NCBI GenBank assembly: GCA_964351875.1
Contig: CAYGQC010000104.1
Location: 1 to 14,232, forward strand
Direction: 5' to 3'
Source of the DNA: JANSWO01 sp964351875
GTDB lineage: Bacteria; Pseudomonadota; Gammaproteobacteria; Pseudomonadales; Azotimanducaceae
Length of the DNA: 14,232 bases
A program made the translations under genes and the position numbers. Below the pieces are notes generated by a model. It saw nothing but the letters and a program-made list of their open reading frames with translations, made no database searches and was not told where the DNA came from. This document shows, piece by piece, positions 1 through 6,949 of this stretch (position 1 is the first letter of the stretch; every line of letters starts with the position of its first letter).

Positions 1-1
1 C

Positions 2-709
2 AACTTCCGTGACATAGGCGGTTACCCCGCGATGGATGGCTCCAGCGTACGCTGGGGGCGCTACTTTCGAGCCGGTCGTCAGGACCGCATGACGGCTGCT
101 GACCTTGAGCAACTGAAGCGCCTCGGCGTGAAGACTCAGATCGACCTTCGCAAGCCGGATGAGGCTGCGGAGCAAAGCCGTGGACCGTTGCCTGGCATGG
201 GTGCTCGATACCTCAACATCCCGGTCATTCCCGAGGGCGGCAGCGACCAACTGAGCAAGCTCGTTGGTGACACCGGCATCTCCGGCAAGCGCTATCTGGG
301 TTACCTCGAATTCGGAACCGAGACCTGGCATCGGTTGTTCGAGGTTTTTGCAAGCGCCGACGATCATCCGATCGTGCTGCACTGTACGGCAGGAAAAGAT
401 CGCACCGGCGTATCCACCGCGTTTCTGCTGGCAACGCTGGGCGTTGATCGTGCCTGGATCGAAGCCGACTACATCCTCACCAATCGGGACGTACCTCGAC
501 AGGTGGATTTTGTTGAGGAACACGTTGGCCTGCCGGATGGCATGGATCGGGACGCGCTCAGCATTGCCGCCGGTGTACCGGAAAACGCCATGGCGGACTT
601 TCTCGACGGGCTCGAAGCGCGCTGGGGCGGCACCATGGAGTACCTGCGCGAGATCGGCATCAAGGAAGAGACCTTCGAACGCGTTCGCCACGCCTTTCTG
701 GATCGCTAG
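2..709 (+). CDS. Tyrosine-protein phosphatase (DSP/PTP-like), 5' truncated by window edge
   Basis: The frame is open to the left edge. The first visible residues, NFRDIGGY, are the conserved N-terminal signature of the bacterial tyrosine phosphatase family of Pfam Tyr_phosphatase3 type, so the true start lies before the window and the ATG at 32 is internal. The P-loop CX5R is intact at 380-409 as HCTAGKDRTG, with the nucleophile Cys at 383-385 and the phosphate-binding Arg at 401-403. About 235 residues are visible, and the family is usually about 250-280, so roughly 20-40 residues are missing. It has no signal peptide in view and is expected to be a cytosolic hydrolase of phosphotyrosine or another phosphoester; the substrate is unknown. 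The next gene starts 2 bases after its stop, which implies co-transcription and probable translational coupling. The family assignment is firm; the role is not. Confidence 0.92.
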   Translation, partial: NFRDIGGYPAMDGSSVRWGRYFRAGRQDRMTAADLEQLKRLGVKTQIDLRKPDEAAEQSRGPLPGMGARYLNIPVIPEGGSDQLSKLVGDTGISGKRYLGYLEFGTETWHRLFEVFASADDHPIVLHCTAGKDRTGVSTAFLLATLGVDRAWIEADYILTNRDVPRQVDFVEEHVGLPDGMDRDALSIAAGVPENAMADFLDGLEARWGGTMEYLREIGIKEETFERVRHAFLDR

Positions 710-711
710 CC

Positions 712-1737
712 GTGTGCGTCAGCCACGACGTTACCGACAACAGCGCATCACCCGATCCGCGCGGCGGTTATCGCCTTGCTGACAACTGGCCACGCTATCC
801 CGAGGGTATGCAATTCGAGATGGGCTCTGGCGTCGCCGTCGATGGCAACGACATCATCTACCTGTTCACGCGAGACGTAGAACATTGGGCTGCCCATCCA
901 CTCGCGATGAGCGCGAAGATGGGGAAAAGCAGCATCTCGATGTTCAAGCGGGATGGCAGCTATCTCGGCAAATGGGGCAAATCCGATGAACCCGGATTCG
1001 CGCTCGGTGGGCACACGCTCTATATCGAAAAGGATGGCACGTTCTGGACGACGGACCGTGACGGCCATGTTGTCCGTCAATACACGCCTGACGGAGAACT
1101 GATACTCGAGCTTGGCACTTTTGCCGAATGGGGCTGCGATGAAAACCATTTCAATGGCCCCACCGCTGTTGCCGTACAGAACGATGGCCTGATCGTCATC
1201 GCCGATGGCTACTGGAACTCCAGGCTCGTGTGGTTCACGCCGGACGGTGAGTTTGTTCGATCCGTCGGCCACTGGGGTCGCGGACCGGGGGAATTCAATA
1301 CGCCTCACGCACTGACTATCGACAGCAAAGGCCGCCTGCTCGTTGCCGATCTGTGCGGCGGTAACTTCCATGCTTACATGACCGTCGATGGGCAGATTCC
1401 TGAGTATCGCAATCACGTTACTGAGAACTGCCAGCACCGCATTCAACGATTCACACCAGAGGGTGAATACATCGACGAATGGACTCATCTGATGCCACTC
1501 AGCCTGCTGAGCCACAACGGCCAGATCTTTGCGAGCGATCGCATGAGTAACCTCGCCATACTCGATGAAGACTCGGGCGAAGTCGTCAGGCGAATCGACG
1601 ATCTCGCGATTTACATCCACCAGCTTGCGATTGATAGCCACGGCGATCTGTACACCGCCTGCGTTTATCCGGAACACGCAGGGCAGCCTCGTGGGCCGTC
1701 AGGCCCCTCTCACCATCGCTGGACACAACAGCGCTAG
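712..1737 (+). CDS. NHL-repeat / six-bladed beta-propeller protein (peptidyl-alpha-hydroxyglycine lyase-like)
   Basis: 341 residues starting at GTG 712, directly after the upstream TAG at 707-709. The ATG at 808 would remove the conserved YRLADNWPRYPEGM start, so GTG is preferred and translation is probably coupled. NHL-type blades recur: SGVAVDGNDIIYLFTR near residue 39, LYIEKDGTFWTTDRDGHVVRQY near 103, VAVQNDGLIVIADGYWNSRLVWF near 153 in part, and LTIDSKGRLLVAD near 201. Relatives are often annotated as peptidylglycine alpha-amidating monooxygenase-like lyases or 6-bladed propeller proteins; real substrates are mostly unknown. A blade near residues 214-241 carries a roughly 25-residue insertion bounded by Cys215 and Cys240. 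The C-terminus, ending GPSGPSHHRWTQQR, is not a typical closing strand. No signal peptide is evident. The fold is well supported and the function is not. Confidence 0.85.
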   Translation: MCVSHDVTDNSASPDPRGGYRLADNWPRYPEGMQFEMGSGVAVDGNDIIYLFTRDVEHWAAHPLAMSAKMGKSSISMFKRDGSYLGKWGKSDEPGFALGGHTLYIEKDGTFWTTDRDGHVVRQYTPDGELILELGTFAEWGCDENHFNGPTAVAVQNDGLIVIADGYWNSRLVWFTPDGEFVRSVGHWGRGPGEFNTPHALTIDSKGRLLVADLCGGNFHAYMTVDGQIPEYRNHVTENCQHRIQRFTPEGEYIDEWTHLMPLSLLSHNGQIFASDRMSNLAILDEDSGEVVRRIDDLAIYIHQLAIDSHGDLYTACVYPEHAGQPRGPSGPSHHRWTQQR

Positions 1738-1738
1738 C

Positions 1739-1753
1739 GCCTAACGCTTAGGC
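1739..1753 (+). other. Small hairpin just after the propeller gene
   Basis: GCCTAA (1739-1744), loop CGC, TTAGGC (1748-1753) is a perfect 6-bp inverted repeat starting 2 bases after the stop codon. No T-run follows, so it is not a convincing terminator. It could serve as an intercistronic RNA stem, or be chance. Confidence 0.3.
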
Positions 1754-1779
1754 ATAGATAGTAGATAAGGAAGAACATC

Positions 1780-2127
1780 ATGATCATCGTCGTTGCCGCC
1801 CTGGGCTTTGCCAATCAGGCTGATCGAGACAAAGCTGTTGAGATCACCAAAGACGTCCAGATGGCGACGCGCGTCGAGGAAGCAGGTTGCCGAGACTACT
1901 GCTTCGCCCCCGACCCTGCCGTGCCGACCCGAGTCCAGGTGTACGAGCTGTGGGATGACAGCGATTCGCTGGCGGCACACTTCCAGCATCCCAACTACCT
2001 CGCAATGGTTGAGCTTCTCGCGAATGCCAACATCGTCAGCAGCGACAATCAGGCATACCTGGTGGAACGCGGTGAGCCGGTCTACGGCCCCAATGGCGAG
2101 AAGAAAACTGAGTTCTTTGCCGACTGA
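1780..2127 (+). CDS. Antibiotic biosynthesis monooxygenase (ABM/YgiN-type) domain protein
   Basis: 115 residues, the usual length of single-domain ABM proteins of the dimeric alpha/beta-barrel fold. The start MIIVVAALGF matches the first beta-strand, followed by a helix, a cysteine-containing strand near GCRDYCFAP, and the conserved segment VQVYELWDDSDSLAAHFQHP with the His typical of YgiN-like proteins (about residues 53-72). The start is set by a good ribosome-binding site, AAGGAAG at 1767-1773, 6 bases before the ATG. Family members include quinol monooxygenases and cofactor-free oxygenases, but many have no assigned substrate. It sits 42 bases after the propeller gene and 41 before the amidohydrolase, so it is probably part of the same transcript and may oxidise or bind an intermediate of that pathway (inference). 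Confidence 0.88.
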   Translation: MIIVVAALGFANQADRDKAVEITKDVQMATRVEEAGCRDYCFAPDPAVPTRVQVYELWDDSDSLAAHFQHPNYLAMVELLANANIVSSDNQAYLVERGEPVYGPNGEKKTEFFAD

Positions 2128-2168
2128 AACCTGATCCAGGCGCTAGCCACGCCGGGGAGAAACCGCTG

Positions 2169-3407
2169 ATGACGAACCAATCTCGAGCGCCAAGCGCTGC
2201 CACAAACATCGTGAACGCGCGCATCTTCGACGCTGTGGACATGGACGTAATCGAAGACGGCGCCGTGTGTTTCGACAACGGCACGCTTACCTATGTCGGC
2301 CCAATGACGGGCATGCCCGAGCAGAAACCCAATACTGCTGTGATCGACGCTGCCGGCAAGTTCGTCATGCCCGGCATGACCGAGACTCACGCGCATCTTT
2401 CCTTTGCCGATGCCAGCCCGTTCGCGATCGGCGATGTCGGCGTAGAAACATCAACGATCACCGCGGTACGCAACGCCGAGTTGATGCTACGCGCCGGCTT
2501 CACATCAGCCATCAGCTTCGGCTCGACGTACAAGATTGACGTTGCGCTGCGCAACGCAATCAATGCTGGCCAGATTCTCGGCCCTCGCCTGCTCGCCGCC
2601 GGCCGCGATCTCGGAGCGACGGCGAGTAACGTGGATTCCCCCGGCGGGCTGAGCCAGATCGCTGATGGACCCTGGGCACTCCGACAGGCGGTACGTCAGC
2701 AGCGACGCGACCAGGTCGATGTCGTCAAGATCTTCATCGACGGAGAAGCAATCAATCCGGTCAACCCACCCGGCGAGCTATCGTTCTGTGATGAAGAGGT
2801 GTTTGCCGTTGTAGATGAAGCACACCGCCGCAAGCTGCGTGTCGCATGCCATGCCCGCTCGGCCGCCGCCGTGAAACAGGCTGTTCGAGCAGGCGTCGAC
2901 TATGTCGGCCACGCCAACTATCTCGACAGCGAAGCGATTGATCTACTCGCCGCCCGCGATGGCGATATCTTTGTCGGTCCTGCAATCGCCTGGGAAGTGC
3001 AGTACCTGGCTCAGTGTGAAACGCTCGGAATCAGCAAAGCGACAGTGATAGCTCAAGGTTACGAGCGCGAGATTGAGGAAACCGTTCGCAGCGTTGAGCT
3101 GATGCGCACCGCCGGTATCAAACTGGTTGTTGGCGGCGACTACGGCATCTCCATCGCGCCCCACGGCACCTATGCAAAGGACCTCGAGTATTTTGTCGAT
3201 TTGTTCGGCATGTCCCCAGCCGAGGCGCTGATTTGCGCTTGCCGCAGCGGCGGCGAGGCGTTCGACCACTCCGGCAGGTCAGGCACTCTTGTCGCAGGCA
3301 ATCATGCCGACCTCATCATCGTCGATGGCGATCCCATGAGCGATATCCGCGTGTTGCAGGATCACTCACGACTGACGGTCGTCAAGTACGGACAGCGCGC
3401 AAGCTAA
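2169..3407 (+). CDS. Metal-dependent amidohydrolase (imidazolonepropionase-like, COG1228 type)
   Basis: 412 residues, cytosolic, with an N-terminal small beta-domain followed by a TIM barrel. The metal-site residues can be placed: H74 and H76 in TETHAHLSF after barrel strand 1, Lys187 in DVVKIF (the likely carboxylated bridging lysine), His228 in ACHAR, His248 in YVGHANY, and Asp324 in VVGGDYG. This is a full binuclear amidohydrolase set, so the enzyme should be active. The C-terminal segment, GRSGTLVAGNHADLIIVDGDP (about 369-389), is the usual closing beta-domain. A ribosome-binding site, GGGGAGA near 2154-2160, lies 8 bases before ATG 2169. Substrates of relatives include cyclic amides, prolyl dipeptides and N-acyl amino acids, and the sequence does not tell which. 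It is the last gene of the left + strand block. Confidence 0.9.
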   Translation: MTNQSRAPSAATNIVNARIFDAVDMDVIEDGAVCFDNGTLTYVGPMTGMPEQKPNTAVIDAAGKFVMPGMTETHAHLSFADASPFAIGDVGVETSTITAVRNAELMLRAGFTSAISFGSTYKIDVALRNAINAGQILGPRLLAAGRDLGATASNVDSPGGLSQIADGPWALRQAVRQQRRDQVDVVKIFIDGEAINPVNPPGELSFCDEEVFAVVDEAHRRKLRVACHARSAAAVKQAVRAGVDYVGHANYLDSEAIDLLAARDGDIFVGPAIAWEVQYLAQCETLGISKATVIAQGYEREIEETVRSVELMRTAGIKLVVGGDYGISIAPHGTYAKDLEYFVDLFGMSPAEALICACRSGGEAFDHSGRSGTLVAGNHADLIIVDGDPMSDIRVLQDHSRLTVVKYGQRAS

Positions 3408-3426
3408 CTCAGGCGCTGACCGCTCG

Positions 3427-3597
3427 CTACTCAACCGGCATGTCTCTCGGGCGACGCCGCCTTCGCAGCCGCCCCACCTCCTCCTCCTCGCGGCCACTTG
3501 GGGAGCGGCTATAACGCTCGTACTGATCCGACAGGGATCGGGAAAGACCCCAGTCGTCTTCAGTCTCCTGATAACTTTGCTGCCTGTTACGTTTCAT
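3427..3597 (-). CDS. Small hypothetical protein (56 aa) with Arg-rich tail
   Basis: ATG at 3597-3595 and stop at 3429-3427. An AGGAAG ribosome-binding sequence lies about 9 bases upstream of the ATG on the minus strand, which is the main reason to accept this start over the longer frame that would run into the LysR gene. The product begins MKRNRQQSYQETEDDWGL and has a Ser/Tyr/Arg-rich middle, an EEEE stretch near residue 37 and a strongly basic tail with RLRRRRRPR near 43-51. I recognise no domain; it is highly charged and probably disordered or nucleic-acid binding (inference). It is divergent from the LysR gene and faces the end of the amidohydrolase gene, with only 19 bases between the stops. 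It could also be a chance open frame. Confidence 0.45.
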   Translation of the reverse strand: MKRNRQQSYQETEDDWGLSRSLSDQYERYSRSPSGREEEEVGRLRRRRRPRDMPVE

Positions 3598-3740
3598 CTG
3601 AACCCGCTTCCTGTGCAAACCAGATACAGACGCTGCACACCGATTAAGAATCGCCGCGCGCAGTACGTCAGGTGTTTTTGTAGTGGCTAATCCAGGGAAA
3701 ATAAAACAATATTTAGTAGCCCTCTCGATCAGAATTGATA
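3598..3740. promoter_or_regulatory. Divergent upstream region of the LysR gene and small minus-strand gene
   Basis: An AT-rich stretch (about 3675-3740) unlike the flanking GC-rich coding sequence. It must hold the LysR promoter and, if the small gene is real, that gene's promoter too. I cannot pick a convincing sigma-70 pair. The segment AGCCCTCTCGATCAGAAT at 3718-3735 resembles two copies of a motif upstream of the oxygenase gene (6691-6724) and is a candidate binding site for the regulator. Confidence 0.5.
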
Positions 3741-4592
3741 ATGGACCTTGAGCTGTTGCGCACCTTTGTAGAGGTCGACAAGACCCGGCACTTCGCGCGC
3801 GCGGCGGAAAACCTGCATGTGTCACAGGCCGCTGTCAGTGCGCGAATAGCTCAGCTCGAAGAGCTGATCGGGCAGCCTATCTTCACTCGCTCTCGAAACA
3901 ACATTCAACTGACCAGCACCGGCCAGCAATTGCTGCCCTACGCAAGATCCATGTTGCTGAGTTGGTCACAAGCGCTGATGGAAACGCATCAGCCCGGGAC
4001 TTCGGGACCGCTCCAACGCATCGTCTGTTTGCCGAGCCTGCGCGAGATCTACCTCGAAGCGTGGGTATCCGGCATCCTGTCGGCACCAGGAGATTGGCTA
4101 CTGCACGTCCATTGTGGAAGCTCCCGGGAAATTGTCGATCAGCTGCGTCAGAACACGGCCGAGGTTGGACTGCTCTACGAACCGCCACAAGCGGCGGACT
4201 TATGGGTCACCGAGCTCACGAGCTTCGATTTGATTCTAGTGAGCACGTTGAAGCAGCAAGGCGTGGCTGGACTGAACGACTACATCGACGTTGACTGGGG
4301 ATCGGCTCTCAGCTCCAAGCGACAGGACGGGCTCTCAAACTTACCCGCAGCCAGGCTCAAAGTGGATTCGCCAACGCTGGCGCTAAAGATGCTCCAGCAG
4401 CGCGGCGGTAGCGCCTATCTCGCAGAGCCGATGGTCGACCAGGGGATCAGGAAAAAGAAATTGCACCGGGTTGCTGACGCTCCCGCGATCCGGCGCCGCG
4501 TATTCGCAATCGGGCGTAACAGTGATGACGCCGACGGCTCGACAGCGGAGCTGCTGGACGCCTTGAGAACCTTCGCACAACGGCCCGGATAG
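3741..4592 (+). CDS. LysR-family transcriptional regulator, HdfR-like
   Basis: 283 residues from ATG 3741; a TTG at 3735 is possible but the family start MDLELLRTF fits ATG exactly. The winged helix-turn-helix occupies about residues 1-60, with RHFARAAENLHVSQAAVSAR as the HTH and FTRSRNNIQLTSTG as the wing. RTRHF/RNNIQLT features are those of the HdfR (YifA) subgroup, and the length also matches. The rest is a periplasmic-binding-protein-like effector domain that is only weakly recognisable by eye, as is normal. No clear Shine-Dalgarno sequence precedes the start. It converges on the MFS gene with 19 bases between stops, so its obvious candidate target is that operon, together with its own promoter. 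The co-inducer is unknown. HdfR of enterobacteria represses flagellar genes, but that role cannot be transferred here. Confidence 0.9.
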   Translation: MDLELLRTFVEVDKTRHFARAAENLHVSQAAVSARIAQLEELIGQPIFTRSRNNIQLTSTGQQLLPYARSMLLSWSQALMETHQPGTSGPLQRIVCLPSLREIYLEAWVSGILSAPGDWLLHVHCGSSREIVDQLRQNTAEVGLLYEPPQAADLWVTELTSFDLILVSTLKQQGVAGLNDYIDVDWGSALSSKRQDGLSNLPAARLKVDSPTLALKMLQQRGGSAYLAEPMVDQGIRKKKLHRVADAPAIRRRVFAIGRNSDDADGSTAELLDALRTFAQRPG

Positions 4593-4611
4593 GCTTGACG
4601 TCCGGGACGCT

Positions 4612-6021
4612 TCAGTCCGGCGATGAGTCTCGCTTCGTCGGGGCGCGACCAACTATGTCGTACAACAGCCCTGCCACCGGGCGAATCCGTGTCACGCGAA
4701 AAATAACACCGCCCATGGACATTCGTCTGACCCGCCGCACTTCACGCAGGCGAGGCAGAAAAATCAGCGCGATTACCACCCGCAACAGACACGAGAACAG
4801 AAATACGGCATACAGGGGCGTAAACAGAGTCACCGTGGTTGCGCCGATATCGAACTGAGTCGGTAAGGCGGTCGCGAGATAGGCGCCGAGGCCTGCCCCG
4901 GCAAAAGTACCGATCGCCGCGAGGATATTGTGCAATGCGAACAGACCCGGTCGATGCGCACTCGGCGTTAAATCAAAGACGTAGGCCGTGGCGCTGAGCG
5001 TAAAGCCAGCCCAACTCAGACCACTTAGCGCTTGCACGCACAGAATCCACAGGAAACTGGTGGATACCAGCCAAAGCGCAGGGATCACGGTAATCAAACA
5101 ACCGCAAACCAGCAGCATAAGTCGATTGCCAAAGAGATCGGACAGGCGGCCCCACCGGTTCAAGGTGAGAAACTGCACCAGCACCGAACTCACTGTGACG
5201 ACCATAAACGCCAGATAGCTCAGATCGAGATCCCGCAGCATGTAAAGCGTGAAATAGGGTCCCGACACTCCGACTGCAAACTGCATGCTGGCGTAAAACA
5301 GCGAAAACTTGCCCAACTCCGAATCACGCACTCGACGCCACAGAGAAGCTTCCTGCGGCACCTCCATGGTCGCGATACGCCTGGTCGGCTCGTGCATTTG
5401 CGCAAGGTGATACGCCGACATGAAGCGCGCAATCGACGCCAGCGAGAACACCATCAGAAATCCCCAGTAGGCATTACCCAGCCGATCACTGGCATCCAGT
5501 GTCAGCCCGGCAATGATCATGGCGCTCAGCGAAGCAACGCTCGACAGACGCGTACGCCGCGCGAAGAAGCGGCCTCGATGCCCATCGTCCAACAGGTCGC
5601 CCACCAGGGAATTCCATTGCGGTGCGCCAAGGTTCGGACCGCACAGATAGAAAAAGACGATCGGGATCAGCAGGGCGAGCGCATGATCTCCTGCGATCAG
5701 CGGCAGCAATGCCAGGGGAATCAGACAAAGCGCCTGGAAGATTGCACCGGCAACGATGATGCGCCGCCGAGAGTGGAGAACCCGGCCCAGCCAGACAGAG
5801 ACAACCTGCATGGCGGAGGCGAGCAACGGCGGCAACGTCGCCAGCAAGCCAACCATCGCTGTGCTTGCCTGCAGAAAGATAGCATAGGCTGAGAGGTAGC
5901 TTTCGGCGCTACCCGTCATCAGGGCAAAGTAGACACCGTCCTTCACCGAATGGTTCAAGGAGCGCTCGACTAGCGGATCGTCCTTCGCCTTAGACTCTGA
6001 TCCCGGCTTCGATTCACTCAT
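4612..6021 (-). CDS. MFS transporter
   Basis: 469 residues with a hydrophilic N-terminal arm (about 1-24), then multiple hydrophobic segments consistent with 12 membrane helices and a basic cytosolic C-terminus after about residue 424. GRLSDLFGNR at 291-300 is an MFS motif A in the loop after helix 8. The equivalent N-terminal-half loop is replaced by a region near 134-159 with PQWNSLVGDL and RGRFFARRTRL, as in a group of uncharacterised MFS proteins. The start ATG (6021-6019) overlaps the TGA of the upstream oxygenase gene as ATGA, so translation is coupled. The inner-membrane substrate and direction of transport are unknown. Pairing with a hydroxylase suggests import or export of its substrate or product (inference). 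Confidence 0.88.
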   Translation of the reverse strand: MSESKPGSESKAKDDPLVERSLNHSVKDGVYFALMTGSAESYLSAYAIFLQASTAMVGLLATLPPLLASAMQVVSVWLGRVLHSRRRIIVAGAIFQALCLIPLALLPLIAGDHALALLIPIVFFYLCGPNLGAPQWNSLVGDLLDDGHRGRFFARRTRLSSVASLSAMIIAGLTLDASDRLGNAYWGFLMVFSLASIARFMSAYHLAQMHEPTRRIATMEVPQEASLWRRVRDSELGKFSLFYASMQFAVGVSGPYFTLYMLRDLDLSYLAFMVVTVSSVLVQFLTLNRWGRLSDLFGNRLMLLVCGCLITVIPALWLVSTSFLWILCVQALSGLSWAGFTLSATAYVFDLTPSAHRPGLFALHNILAAIGTFAGAGLGAYLATALPTQFDIGATTVTLFTPLYAVFLFSCLLRVVIALIFLPRLREVRRVRRMSMGGVIFRVTRIRPVAGLLYDIVGRAPTKRDSSPD

Positions 6022-6668
6022 GCGCGGTTAGTCTCACTCGCGGGTGTCAGCTCCGGAAAGACAGATTCCCGCCGGCGTAGCCAGGTCGTGATGCTGTAGC
6101 GCGTGCTCGCCACTGGCAGCACTTCGTGAGGAAACTGATCACTGAGGAACAGCACGAGTGTGCCAAATTCAGGTGTCACGCACCGAATCAACTCGCCTTG
6201 CCGTGAATAGAGTTGCAACTCGCCACCATCCCCGTCCTGCCAGTATCGATTCAGGTAAGTAACGACGCTGACTACTCGCGCATTCGAACGCGCCGTGGCA
6301 TCGAAGTGACGACGGTATCTGTCACCCGGCAGATAGCGAGCGAAATGGCTTTCAACGCCCTGCACACCCATGAAGAGTGACCGATTCAGTGAAGCGCGCA
6401 AATTTTCGCACCAGTGAAGCCACTCGGCCTGTGCGTCCGAGCGGCAATCGATCCAGGCAGTATGATCCGAGCGCACCAGGGCACGGCGCTGCGCCCGCGT
6501 TCCAGCCGCGATTTTGGCGGGATGATAGGGCTGCCGTTCCGCTTCCTGCGCAAGCCGATGAGGTGACAGCGCGTCCGCAATAACACACCAGCCTTGCGTA
6601 GCAAGGTCGTCAGCGATTCGCGCGAACAGCGCCTCACAAATAGGCAGTTCCAAGCCTTTTCGCTCCAT
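6018..6668 (-). CDS. 2OG-Fe(II) oxygenase, EGL-9/PHD (prolyl hydroxylase)-like
   Basis: 216 residues. The Fe(II) triad is visible as His121 and Asp123 in RRHFDA and His181 in QFPHEVLPV, with the 2-oxoglutarate-binding Arg190 in RYSITTWL. The H-to-R spacing of 9 and the motif R-Y-x-I-T-x-W match human PHD2 (His374/Arg383), and FLSDQFPHEVLPV resembles the Pseudomonas prolyl hydroxylase PPHD, which modifies EF-Tu. TYLN, the DGGEL segment and FGTLVLF complete the double-stranded beta-helix. It is therefore probably a cytosolic protein prolyl hydroxylase, but a small-molecule hydroxylase is not excluded. ATG 6668 is the first start after an in-frame stop; no good Shine-Dalgarno sequence is seen. 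It is coupled to the MFS gene by a 4-base overlap. Confidence 0.88.
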   Translation of the reverse strand: MERKGLELPICEALFARIADDLATQGWCVIADALSPHRLAQEAERQPYHPAKIAAGTRAQRRALVRSDHTAWIDCRSDAQAEWLHWCENLRASLNRSLFMGVQGVESHFARYLPGDRYRRHFDATARSNARVVSVVTYLNRYWQDGDGGELQLYSRQGELIRCVTPEFGTLVLFLSDQFPHEVLPVASTRYSITTWLRRRESVFPELTPASETNRA

Positions 6669-6690
6669 CGGCGTAGGAAAAGAAGAGTAT

Positions 6691-6724
6691 TCGAGAGGGC
6701 TTTATTTTGATCGAGGGCTTTTGG
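6691..6724 (-). promoter_or_regulatory. Tandem motif repeat upstream of the oxygenase-MFS operon
   Basis: Read on the minus strand, AAAGCCCTC occurs twice, at 6721-6713 and 6703-6695, 18 bases apart. The copies are followed by GATCAAAAT and TCGAATAC. They lie about 30-50 bases upstream of the oxygenase ATG. The second copy shares the 11-mer AGCCCTCTCGA with the LysR upstream region, and the first shares AGCCCTC plus GATCA-AAT with it. This is a plausible regulator-binding region. It is also close to the 3' end of the 66-codon gene. Confidence 0.4.
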
Positions 6725-6733
6725 CCGAGCCAA
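6721..6733. other. Short hairpin between the small acidic gene and the oxygenase gene
   Basis: TTGGC (6721-6725), CGA, GCCAA (6729-6733) is a perfect 5-bp stem with a 3-base loop, 15 bases after the stop of the 66-codon gene. No T-run follows on the minus strand, so termination there is doubtful and the small gene may read through into the oxygenase operon. Confidence 0.3.
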
Positions 6734-6748
6734 CACCTCCGCGGACGA

Positions 6749-6949
6749 TCAACGCCAGTCTTTGGCCTCATCGAGGTAGTCAATATCATCACGCATAGCG
6801 CGTGCGTCGCGCCAATCTTCGATGCGGCGGCGGGCTTGGAGTAGTTGGAAACGTATCTGCGCAGCAGTGGCCGCCGGCTCAGCCAATCTGTCCAGCTCGG
6901 CTGTTAACTGATCATCGTCCTCAGCCAGGTCATCGTCGAAATCATCCAT
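6749..6949 (-). CDS. Small acidic protein, PA3496-like
   Basis: 66 residues, beginning with a run of Asp/Glu (MDDFDDDLAEDDDQLT) and ending in a charged helix with QARRRIEDWRDARAMRDDIDYL. The pattern of an acidic N-terminus followed by an ARRRIE-W/L-x-x-x-R helix resembles the small proteins annotated as PA3496 family putative envelope integrity proteins in pseudomonads; this is by memory of the family and is not strict. ATG 6949 is the only usual start in this frame before an upstream stop. A GGAG lies about 15 bases upstream, further than ideal. Small conserved genes of this type usually stand alone. It is transcribed toward the oxygenase operon. Confidence 0.6.
   Translation of the reverse strand: MDDFDDDLAEDDDQLTAELDRLAEPAATAAQIRFQLLQARRRIEDWRDARAMRDDIDYLDEAKDWR

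Noticed and set aside
748..1677. 309-codon open frame on the minus strand opposite the propeller gene
   Set aside because: No recognisable domain, no operon logic, and it is fully antisense to a gene with clear NHL motifs. GC-rich codon use explains the open frame.
1732..1741. GCGCTAGCGC palindrome at the propeller gene stop codon
   Set aside because: A 10-bp palindrome partly within coding sequence; common by chance in GC-rich DNA.
3598..3825. Extension of the small Arg-rich frame into the LysR gene
   Set aside because: The extension is antisense to the LysR HTH coding sequence. The ATG at 3597 has its own ribosome-binding site.
5032..5892. 286-codon + strand frame opposite the MFS gene
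   Set aside because: Composition is Gln/His/Arg-rich without domains, as expected for the complement of a hydrophobic membrane protein gene.
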